Assembly (NCBI GenBank): GCA_004357365.1
Contig: SMVT01000115.1
Location: 1 to 8,557 of the forward strand
Origin: Nitrospina sp.
GTDB taxonomy: Bacteria > Nitrospinota > Nitrospinia > Nitrospinales > Nitrospinaceae
Direction: 5' to 3'
DNA: 8,557 nucleotides
Position numbers and translations under genes: made by a program. The notes beneath the pieces were generated by a model, which had not been told where the DNA came from, did no database searches, and saw nothing but the letters and a program-made list of their open reading frames with translations. Shown piece after piece: positions 1 through 5,132 of the stretch; position 1 is the first letter of the stretch; every line of letters begins with the position of its first letter.

Positions 1-1
1 C

Positions 2-394
2 CTCCTGGCCAAAGAATCGGAACGCATCCGGACCCAACGCTGGCAACGCATTGCCGAAGAAGCGTCCAAACAATGCGGAAGGTCCCGCGTGCCCGAGGTG
101 CATCCCGCGGTATTGTCGGTGGAAGAGTTTTGTCGGCATTCGGCGGATTGCGATTTGAAGCTGGTGTTCTGGGAAGATGAAAGCCGGACCCGTTTGCAGG
201 ATATCGCCCCGCAACATCCGGTATCGTCCATCGCTTTTCTGGCCGGACCCGAGGGCGGATGGGCGGCGGAGGAGGTCGATTGTCTTCGGCAACAAGGGTT
301 TCACACGGTGAGTCTGGGTCCCCGGCTCCTGAAAGCGGATTCGGTATCGCTGGTGATTTTGTCCCTGCTCCAGCACCGCTGGGGCGATTTATAA
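2..394 (+). CDS. rsmE: 16S rRNA m3U1498 methyltransferase RsmE, C-terminal part (5' truncated by window edge)
   Basis: The frame is open from base 2 to the stop at 392-394 and gives 130 residues. RsmE proteins are usually about 240 residues, so the N-terminal PUA-like RNA-binding domain lies outside the window. The visible part is the SPOUT-class (trefoil knot) catalytic domain. It shows an RWQRIAEEASKQCGR segment near the fragment start, a VPEVHPAV strand, the GPEGGW motif (fragment residues about 82-87) and SLGPRLL (about 104-110), and ends in a WGDL tail. The family methylates N3 of U1498 in 16S rRNA using S-adenosylmethionine. A GTG at 89 is internal to the conserved region and is not the real start. 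One oddity is that the residues after LGPRLL read KADSV, where the family usually has RTETA or similar. The substitutions are mostly conservative, so the protein may still be active. Identification as RsmE is firm; activity is inferred. Confidence 0.9.
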   Translation, partial: LLAKESERIRTQRWQRIAEEASKQCGRSRVPEVHPAVLSVEEFCRHSADCDLKLVFWEDESRTRLQDIAPQHPVSSIAFLAGPEGGWAAEEVDCLRQQGFHTVSLGPRLLKADSVSLVILSLLQHRWGDL

Positions 395-526
395 CCTTTA
401 ACATCCCTTTCCCCCAAGGTGAACCGGCGAACCGCAGGTGGCAACCTTAAAATCAACATAACGCCGGACCAAAAATATCCCCCCCCTTAGCAAGGAGACC
501 TTTGCGTAACGCAGGATCTAAAATAT

Positions 527-549
527 TCCTCCCCTTACTAAGGGGAGGA
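527..549. repeat. Perfect hairpin, 10-bp arms, of the CCCCTT/AAGGGG family
   Basis: TCCTCCCCTT (527-536), loop ACT and AAGGGGAGGA (540-549) form a perfect 10-bp stem. A G-rich flank, GGTGGGGTTGGG, follows at 555-566. On the opposite strand this reads as an ACCCCACC run leading into the hairpin, like the CCCCCCAG lead-in of the copy at 651-677. No T-tract follows directly, so it is a dispersed repeat unit more than a standard terminator. Confidence 0.7.
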
Positions 550-574
550 TACAGGTGGGGTTGGGTTTTAGGGT

Positions 575-637
575 TTTGTAGCTGCCCCATTTATGGGGCG
601 CATTTCCAAACCGCTCGATGAATCGAGCAACTACAAA
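575..637. repeat. 63-bp cloverleaf-like palindromic element
   Basis: An outer stem pairs TTTGTAGCTG (575-584) with CAACTACAAA (628-637), with one G-T wobble when read as RNA. Inside lie two further hairpins: GCCCCA/TGGGGC with loop TTTA (584-599), and GCTCGAT/ATCGAGC with a two-base loop (613-628). Bases 584 and 628 can pair in either the outer or an inner stem. Together they fold into a three-way junction. Similar tttgtagttgc...gcaactacaaa elements are, to my recollection, dispersed in several Gram-negative genomes. Function is unknown. Confidence 0.65.
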
Positions 638-650
638 GGCAAAAGGAAGA

Positions 651-680
651 ATCCCCCCAGCCCCCTTTACAAGGGGGAGC
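651..680. repeat. CCCCCTT/AAGGGGG hairpin unit
   Basis: CCCCCTT (661-667), loop TAC and AAGGGGG (671-677) form a perfect 7-bp stem, preceded by the lead-in CCCCCCAG (653-660). It belongs to the same family as the other hairpins in this gap but carries a diverged stem sequence. Confidence 0.6.
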
Positions 681-696
681 TTATAACCTCCCCAGT

Positions 697-721
697 TTCC
701 CCTCCTTGGTAAGGAGGGGAA
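697..721. repeat. Perfect hairpin, 11-bp arms, CCCCTCCTT/AAGGAGGGG
   Basis: TTCCCCTCCTT (697-707), loop GGT and AAGGAGGGGAA (711-721) pair without mismatch. The 21 bases 702-722 recur identically at 762-782, exactly 60 bases downstream. It is the longest simple hairpin in the gap and the best example of the repeat family. Confidence 0.75.
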
Positions 722-761
722 TCATTTTCGTGCCACCCTTCTTTTACATTTACGCAAAGGT

Positions 762-782
762 CTCCTTGGTAAGGAGGGGAAT
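762..782. repeat. Second exact copy of the 21-bp CTCCTTGGTAAGGAG unit
   Basis: These bases are identical to 702-722. Here only a 6-bp stem forms (CTCCTT 762-767 with AAGGAG 771-776), because the upstream bases belong to the right arm of the long inverted repeat (750-785). The copy is therefore shared by two repeat structures. Confidence 0.65.
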
Positions 783-894
783 ATTGTTTCCGCCTGACTT
801 TATCGACCGGTTCAGGACAGGCTCTGTCGAAAAGCGACTGAATTACGGGTTTGGAATTTGCGCCGGACCTTGCCCGGCTGGGAGATCGGTGGTA

Positions 895-911
895 CATTAC
901 TTCGAGTAATG
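895..911 (+). promoter_or_regulatory. Perfect 7-bp hairpin covering an alternative scpA ATG
   Basis: CATTACT (895-901), loop TCG and AGTAATG (905-911) form a perfect stem whose last three bases are the in-frame ATG at 909. In mRNA this would occlude that start codon. No good ribosome binding site precedes the ATG. It may be chance, a translational control element, or one more reason to prefer the GTG at 942. Confidence 0.35.
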
Positions 912-941
912 TTTTTGAAACCCTCCTTCTGGAACCCGCCT

Positions 942-1742
942 GTGACCTACCAACTCAAACTGGACATTTTCGAAGGCCCGCTCGATCTGCTCCTGCATCT
1001 GATCAAGGAGCAGAAGATGGACATTCACGACATTTCCGTTGCTGAAATCTCCAACCAGTATCTGAGTTACCTGGATTTGATGAACGACCTCAATCTGGAT
1101 GTCGCCGGCGAATACCTGGTGATGGCCGCCGAACTGACCCGGCTCAAGTCCAAAATCCTTCTGCCTTCCCATGGGGAAGATGAAGACGGCGAGGAGGGGA
1201 CCGATCCACGGGACGAGTTGGCTCGCAGACTCATGGAGTACCAGCGATACAAACATGCCGCCGGGGACCTGCGGAATTTGGAGTATGAGCGGCAACAGCT
1301 GTTTTCACGGGGCAGTGAAATTCAGATCGAGGAGGGTGAAGAGGAAGTGATCGTCGATGCGACGGTGTTCGATTTGTTCAGTGCCTTCAAGCAGGTCTTG
1401 AGCCAAAGGACGTTTAAAGAAGATTTCGAAATCAAAATCACCACCCTTTCGGTTTCCGAGCGGATCACCCGGGTGTTGGATACGCTGAACGAAAACGAGA
1501 GTGTGACCTTCGAATCGCTGTTTGTCGACAATAGGACCAAGCAGGAAATCATCGTGACGTTCCTGGCCCTCCTGGAATTGATGCGGATGTCCCTCATCCG
1601 CGTGCAACAGGGAACCCATTTCGAGACTATCCGCGTCTACCGCGCCTCCAACCGGGAAGCCCAGGAAGAGGCGTTGAAGGATTACAACGAAGCGGAGACG
1701 GATACCAAATTGAACTCCGAAACCCTGAAAAACGCCCCTTAA
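942..1742 (+). CDS. scpA: Segregation and condensation protein A (kleisin)
   Basis: ScpA is the kleisin of the bacterial SMC-ScpA-ScpB condensin. It bridges the two SMC ATPase heads and recruits ScpB to compact and segregate the chromosome. The N-terminal hallmark LDIFEGPLDLLLHLI is at residues 7-21, followed by KMDIHDISVAEISNQY and by the helix EYLVMAAELTRLKSKILLP (about 57-75), which contacts the SMC neck. An acidic linker (78-90) and an EGEEE stretch lead to the C-terminal winged-helix domain (about 165-235). A charged tail of about 30 residues follows. I chose GTG 942 because it gives MTYQLKLDIFEGP, a typical family N-terminus, and 266 aa, a normal length. A GGA lies at 931-933. ATG 909 would add 11 residues (MFLKPSFWNPP) and TTG 858 would add 28. 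No scpB follows; the next gene is cysE, which is a less usual arrangement. Confidence 0.92.
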   Translation: MTYQLKLDIFEGPLDLLLHLIKEQKMDIHDISVAEISNQYLSYLDLMNDLNLDVAGEYLVMAAELTRLKSKILLPSHGEDEDGEEGTDPRDELARRLMEYQRYKHAAGDLRNLEYERQQLFSRGSEIQIEEGEEEVIVDATVFDLFSAFKQVLSQRTFKEDFEIKITTLSVSERITRVLDTLNENESVTFESLFVDNRTKQEIIVTFLALLELMRMSLIRVQQGTHFETIRVYRASNREAQEEALKDYNEAETDTKLNSETLKNAP

Positions 1743-1806
1743 ACAGGCGGCCTCCCCGCCGGACATCCTGCTTGAGAACCGGATGACGCCCGTTCGGGGC
1801 CGGTGA

Positions 1807-1837
1807 TTGTCCATTGCCCCCGGAAGCGGGATATTAT
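1807..1837 (+). promoter_or_regulatory. Candidate sigma-70-type promoter for cysE
   Basis: TTGTCC (1807-1812) and TATTAT (1832-1837) resemble -35 and -10 boxes, with a long 19-base spacer. They sit in the 139-base scpA-cysE gap, about 45 bases before the cysE ATG, where sequence shifts from G/C-rich to A/T-rich. The -10 matches consensus at 5 of 6 positions, but the spacer is two bases over the optimum. Confidence 0.3.
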
Positions 1838-1881
1838 ACAATTCTACAAGTACTTTCCGATTCATTTGAACCGTTGGAACA

Positions 1882-2610
1882 ATGTTCGCGCAACTGAAAG
1901 AAGACATTAATGAAGCCATGGCGAAGGATCCGGCCGCCCGGCATTTCTGGGAGGTCCTGATCTGTTATCCCGGAGTGCATGCGCTGATCGCCTACCGCTT
2001 CAACCACTGGCTGTGGAAAAACCATATCAAGTTGATCGCCCGTCTGTTTTCCTATCTCGTCCGGTGGCTGACCGGCATCGAAATCCATCCCGCCGCCAAA
2101 ATCGGAAGAAAATTTTTCATCGACCACGGCATGGGCGTGGTGATCGGGGAGACCTCGGAAATCGGGGACAATGTGTTTATATATCATGGCGTCACCCTGG
2201 GCGGGCTGAGCATGAAGAAGGGCAAACGGCATCCTACCATCGGTGACAACGTGGTCATTGGCGCGGGGGCTCAGGTCCTGGGCCCGGTTACAGTGGGCAA
2301 TAACAGTAAAATCGGTTCGGGGTCGGTGGTGGTGCAGTCGGTCCCCGAATATTCGACGGTCATCGGGGTCCCGGGCCGTGTGGTGTTTTCCGGAATTTCA
2401 TCCGATTTTGAAGATCTGGAAGAGACCTTTCAGGATCCTATGGCGCAGGCCATCGAATGCGTCCTGGACCGCCTGCCGCAAATGGAAAAAGATATCCGTT
2501 TGCTCAAGGATGCGTTGGATTTGGATTCCACGGAAGAGGAAGCGCCGAAACCTCCTGAACCGGTCCCTCTCAAAAAGACCGGTATGAAAAAAGCCTCCAG
2601 CGACAATTGA
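1882..2610 (+). CDS. cysE: Serine O-acetyltransferase
   Basis: This enzyme transfers acetyl from acetyl-CoA to L-serine, giving O-acetylserine, the carbon acceptor for sulfide in cysteine synthesis. The protein has 242 residues. A helical N-terminal domain (1-60) is followed by a left-handed beta-helix of hexapeptide repeats (about 66-165). Signature stretches are IEIHPAAKIG (66-75), DHGMGVVIGE (81-90), YHGVTLGG (101-108) and KRHPTIGDNVVIGAGA (115-130). His82 matches the catalytic histidine of E. coli CysE (His158). Glu67 stands where E. coli has Asp143, as in the short CysE forms of Bacillus type. After the beta-helix there is a helical segment (175-215) and then a proline- and lysine-rich tail (221-242), longer than in short CysE forms. 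ATG 1882 gives the expected N-terminus, though its upstream GGA (1876-1878) is weakly placed. The following gene encodes a cysteine desulfurase 42 bases away, so the two are probably co-transcribed. No cysK is visible. Confidence 0.93.
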   Translation: MFAQLKEDINEAMAKDPAARHFWEVLICYPGVHALIAYRFNHWLWKNHIKLIARLFSYLVRWLTGIEIHPAAKIGRKFFIDHGMGVVIGETSEIGDNVFIYHGVTLGGLSMKKGKRHPTIGDNVVIGAGAQVLGPVTVGNNSKIGSGSVVVQSVPEYSTVIGVPGRVVFSGISSDFEDLEETFQDPMAQAIECVLDRLPQMEKDIRLLKDALDLDSTEEEAPKPPEPVPLKKTGMKKASSDN

Positions 2611-2652
2611 GCTGTTTTCCCATCTGATTATTGAGCAACCTTTTAAAGAACC

Positions 2653-3828
2653 ATGCCATCGATTTATCTGGATCACAACGCCACCACTCCCGTGGACGAG
2701 GCTGTATTGGAAGCGATGCTTCCCCTGTACCGGGAGGCGTTCGGCAATCCTTCCAGCACCCACGCCCAAGGGCGGGCCGCCCGGGTCCACCTGGATGAGG
2801 CCCGGGAACAGGTCGCGGCGCTGATCGAGGCGCATCCCGCCGAGGTCCTCTTCACCAGCGGTGGCACCGAATCGGATAATCTGGCGATTGCCGGAACGGC
2901 TCGAGCACTTAAGGCAAAGGGTACCCACATCCTTACCAGCCGGGTGGAGCATCCGGCAGTATTGAACACTTGCGAGGAACTCCGCAAAGAAGGGTTCCGC
3001 ATCGGTTATGTTCCGGTCGATGGTCATGGCCGGATCGATTGCGCCGCGCTGGCGGACATGATTACCGGCGACACCATCTTGATCAGCCTTCAGCATGGCA
3101 ACAGTGAGGTTGGAACTCTGCAGCCGATCGAAGAGATCGGAGAATTGGCCCGGGCCCGCGGCGTCTTGTTTCACACCGATGCCGTTCAGACCGTGGGAAA
3201 AATTGCGGTGAATGTTCAACACCTGCCGGTGGACATGCTCTCCCTTTCGGCTCACAAGATGTACGGTCCCAAGGGAGTCGGGGCTCTCTATATTCGCCGG
3301 GGAACGCCGCCGCTGGCACCTCTGCTTACAGGAGGGGGTCAGGAAAAAAAACGAAGGGGAGGAACGGAAAATGTTCCCGGGATCGTTGGCCTGGCCAAGG
3401 CGGCGGAGATCGCACGTTCCCGGCTGGAGGCGGATCGGGCGCATTTGATCCAGTTACGGAGCGATCTCAGTCAAAGCATTAAGAATTATATTTCAGGTGT
3501 TCGATTTTATGGGCACCCTGAGTTTCACCTGCCCAATACCCTGTACCTGGGATTCGATGGGGTGGAGGGCCAAACCCTTATGATTCGTCTTGATCTTGAG
3601 GGAATTTCCGTGTCGACCGGCACCGCCTGCAGTTCCGGGTCGGTTTTGCCTTCGGAGGTTTTGGCGGCGATGGCGGTTCCGGAGGACCTTATGGTTCAGA
3701 CCATTAGAATCAGTCTGGGGCGGGGGAACCGGGCCGAGGAAATGGAGCAGGTGGCTTCCGCTCTCAAGCGGGTAGTTATGGATATTCGTTCTAAAACCGG
3801 GTTTTCTGCTAGGCTGGTTCCCAAGTGA
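2653..3828 (+). CDS. Cysteine desulfurase, NifS/IscS family (PLP-dependent)
   Basis: The enzyme removes sulfur from L-cysteine as an enzyme-bound persulfide, leaving alanine. The sulfur goes to Fe-S cluster assembly, tRNA thiolation or cofactors. It has 391 residues, normal for this class V aminotransferase-fold group. Visible landmarks are YLDHNATTPV at the N-terminus (5-14), TSGGTESDNLAI (68-79), the PLP-stacking His100 in RVEHPAV, HGNSEVGT (148-155), HTDAVQ (174-179), the Schiff-base Lys202 in SAHKMYGPKG, and GGGQE/RGGTEN (227-240). The catalytic Cys326 lies in STGTACSSGS, which marks the group I (IscS/NifS) type instead of SufS. No iscU, iscR or nif gene is adjacent, so choosing between the names iscS and nifS is not justified. 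Linkage to cysE suggests that cysteine supply and use are co-expressed. The ribosome binding site is weak. Confidence 0.93.
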   Translation: MPSIYLDHNATTPVDEAVLEAMLPLYREAFGNPSSTHAQGRAARVHLDEAREQVAALIEAHPAEVLFTSGGTESDNLAIAGTARALKAKGTHILTSRVEHPAVLNTCEELRKEGFRIGYVPVDGHGRIDCAALADMITGDTILISLQHGNSEVGTLQPIEEIGELARARGVLFHTDAVQTVGKIAVNVQHLPVDMLSLSAHKMYGPKGVGALYIRRGTPPLAPLLTGGGQEKKRRGGTENVPGIVGLAKAAEIARSRLEADRAHLIQLRSDLSQSIKNYISGVRFYGHPEFHLPNTLYLGFDGVEGQTLMIRLDLEGISVSTGTACSSGSVLPSEVLAAMAVPEDLMVQTIRISLGRGNRAEEMEQVASALKRVVMDIRSKTGFSARLVPK

Positions 3829-3857
3829 TTGTATAACTCTGTATAAATTGCTACAAT
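3829..3857 (+). promoter_or_regulatory. Candidate extended -10 promoter for the TPR lipoprotein gene
   Basis: TTGTAT (3829-3834) and TACAAT (3852-3857) are separated by the optimal 17 bases, and TG at 3849-3850 makes an extended -10 (TGCTACAAT). The site begins right after the cysteine desulfurase stop codon, in an A/T-rich 120-base gap. It would produce a leader of roughly 85 bases. It likely starts transcription of the envelope genes downstream, but no start site can be shown from sequence alone. Confidence 0.45.
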
Positions 3858-3948
3858 TTTTGGGGATTGTTTCAAAGGAATTTTGAAATCCTGGCTTTTC
3901 CGGTTGGGTCCAAATTTTCAATCCCGTTTTCCATTTTTTGGGGGAATT

Positions 3949-5067
3949 ATGGTATTTGCCAAAAACTTATTTAAAATCGCTTTCGTACCCATTCTGATCG
4001 TTTCTATAACCCTTTCGGGGTGTAGTTTAATGCCTTGGGCCAGTGATGATGATGAGGATTTGTTTTTTGAGGAGGATTTTGGAAAAGAATTCGAATCCGA
4101 ATTTAAAGACGTCCCCGCCGCCAATAAAGACGAGGAAGACGATTTTTTCAAAGATGACCCAGTGCTGGCACAAATCAAGCCGCTAGGGAAATCCCAACCC
4201 CAACTCAAAACCGAGGCCGCCCCGGTTTTAACGGACGAGGAAAATTTTTTCCTTGATGTTCCCGAAAACAAACCTGCGCCTGTAGCCCAGCCGAAACCCG
4301 CGCCGGAACGTGCAGAAGCCATTCAGCAGGAAAGCGGTGTGATCAGTGACGGAGGCGGCTTCGTTAGTGTCGATCAAAAAACCGACCGTGAAGAGTTCAA
4401 AATGGATGTGGCCGCCCTGCACAGCCAGCAGGCGGATCTGATGTTCCGGGTTCAGGAACTCCAGAAGATTGTCAGTAACCTGGAGCCGCGTCTGGCCGCT
4501 ACTCAGCAACGCTTGGAGTCTTCGCTGCGGTCCGGGTCCGAATCTCCCAAGGTTCAGGAAGACATCGTGTCCCTGAAAAAGGAAATCCTACAGCTGAAAA
4601 ACGAAATCGCGTCTTTCAAAAAAGCGAACGCGCCTTCCAGGCAGGCCAAGATGATTCGGAAAATCAGGCCGCTGAAACGGTTTAAAAAACCCACGAAAAC
4701 AACCGTGGAGTATGACCAGGCTTTGGCCGCGTATAAGGCCGGCCGGTATGATGAATCGATTTTGCTGTTTCAGGAAATGAGCCTGAAGAATCCTCCGCTA
4801 CACCTGAAGGACAATATTCTTTTCTGGATGGGCAATAATTATTTGAAACTGGATATGTATGATGAGGCCATCAAACAGTTTCAATCCGTGGTGAAACAGT
4901 ATCCTAAAGGCAACAAAGTCCACGATTCGCGTTACATGCTGGGGGTCAGTTATCAGAAAAAAGGCGACACGGGAAGAGCCCTGGATGCCCTCGAAGTGGC
5001 TTTGAAAAGCAACCCTCCCTCCGAGGTTCGCCAGAAGATTGAAAAGCATTTGATGGAAATCAAGTAA
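3949..5067 (+). CDS. CpoB/YbgF-like TPR lipoprotein
   Basis: The protein has 372 residues from ATG 3949, preceded by a GGGGG run (3940-3944) four bases upstream. A TTG start at 3883 is possible but would bury the signal peptide. Residues 1-25 form a lipoprotein signal, with a basic start, a hydrophobic core and lipobox LSGC. Cys25 would be lipidated, and Ser at +2 favours sorting to the outer membrane. Residues 33-70 are strikingly acidic and Asp/Glu/Phe-rich. A proline-rich stretch follows (107-120), then a heptad-like coiled coil (about 150-225), a basic linker (231-250), and about three TPR units (253-357) containing YDQALAAYKAGRYDESILLF-type helices. This order (coiled coil, then TPR) matches CpoB/YbgF, which works with Tol-Pal to coordinate outer-membrane constriction. 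No tol or pal gene is near, so this exact role is inference. An assembly-platform lipoprotein of another kind is also possible. Confidence 0.8.
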   Translation: MVFAKNLFKIAFVPILIVSITLSGCSLMPWASDDDEDLFFEEDFGKEFESEFKDVPAANKDEEDDFFKDDPVLAQIKPLGKSQPQLKTEAAPVLTDEENFFLDVPENKPAPVAQPKPAPERAEAIQQESGVISDGGGFVSVDQKTDREEFKMDVAALHSQQADLMFRVQELQKIVSNLEPRLAATQQRLESSLRSGSESPKVQEDIVSLKKEILQLKNEIASFKKANAPSRQAKMIRKIRPLKRFKKPTKTTVEYDQALAAYKAGRYDESILLFQEMSLKNPPLHLKDNILFWMGNNYLKLDMYDEAIKQFQSVVKQYPKGNKVHDSRYMLGVSYQKKGDTGRALDALEVALKSNPPSEVRQKIEKHLMEIK

Positions 5068-5098
5068 CTCCGTTTTCCGATTCCTTTACTTTCCAACC

Positions 5099-5115
5099 TC
5101 AGGCGGAAGGCCTGA
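5099..5115 (+). terminator. Weak hairpin between lipoprotein and glycosyltransferase genes
   Basis: TCAGGC (5099-5104), loop GGAAG and GCCTGA (5110-5115) form a 6-bp stem, followed by CGCG and only four T residues. This could slow transcription or shield the mRNA end between the two genes. The short T-run makes an efficient intrinsic terminator unlikely. Confidence 0.25.
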
Positions 5116-5132
5116 CGCGTTTTGTACTTTCC

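Larger units (their letters stand above)
474..785. repeat. Long inverted repeat, 36-bp arms (474-509 and 750-785)
   Basis: Reading 750-785 on the opposite strand reproduces 474-509 with 33 of 36 positions matching. The inner 25 bases (485-509 against 750-774) differ at one position only. The shared core includes CAAGGAGACCTTTGCGTAA. The arms enclose 240 bases that hold other palindromes. The arrangement resembles the ends of a non-autonomous mobile element (MITE-like) or two opposed copies of one dispersed repeat. I see no transposase gene and no target-site duplication I would trust. Confidence 0.65.
395..941. other. Gene-free intergenic region packed with palindromic repeats
   Basis: About 550 bases separate rsmE from the preferred scpA start. 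No reading frame here resembles a protein: the short open frames are translations of G/C-rich palindromes. I saw no tRNA or rRNA. The stretch holds a 36-bp inverted repeat, a 63-bp cloverleaf-like element, and several hairpins built on CCCCTCCTT/AAGGAGGGG or CCCCCTT/AAGGGGG, described separately. From about 786 to 894 only a small GACAG/CTGTC hairpin (816-828) stands out. I could not pick a convincing scpA promoter. Confidence 0.7.

Noticed and set aside
697..782. Possible CRISPR array (two identical 21-bp units 60 bases apart)
   Set aside because: Only two copies, the units are self-palindromic, the intervening 39 bases include part of a different repeat, and there are no cas genes.
667..909. 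Short open frames on both strands between rsmE and scpA
   Set aside because: Their translations are just the palindromic repeats read through (SPPYQGDL, SLVRRGI and similar, appearing twice), with no ribosome binding site.
858..941. Extended scpA N-terminus from TTG 858
   Set aside because: The added 28 residues do not resemble the ScpA family, and the region includes the hairpin at 895-911, which looks non-coding.
1746..1804. Possible terminator after scpA (GGCGG/CCGCC and ACCGG/CCGGT stems)
   Set aside because: Stems are short, with internal loops, and no T-tract follows; G/C-rich sequence alone could give these.
1305..1919. A 204-codon open frame on the minus strand opposite scpA
   Set aside because: It mirrors the scpA coding sequence and has no family motif; antisense shadow.
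2398..3444. A 348-codon open frame on the minus strand across the cysE end and the desulfurase gene
   Set aside because: It lies opposite two firmly identified genes. Its translation is low in recognisable motifs and rich in Arg, His and Gly, as expected for the complement of a G/C-rich coding strand.
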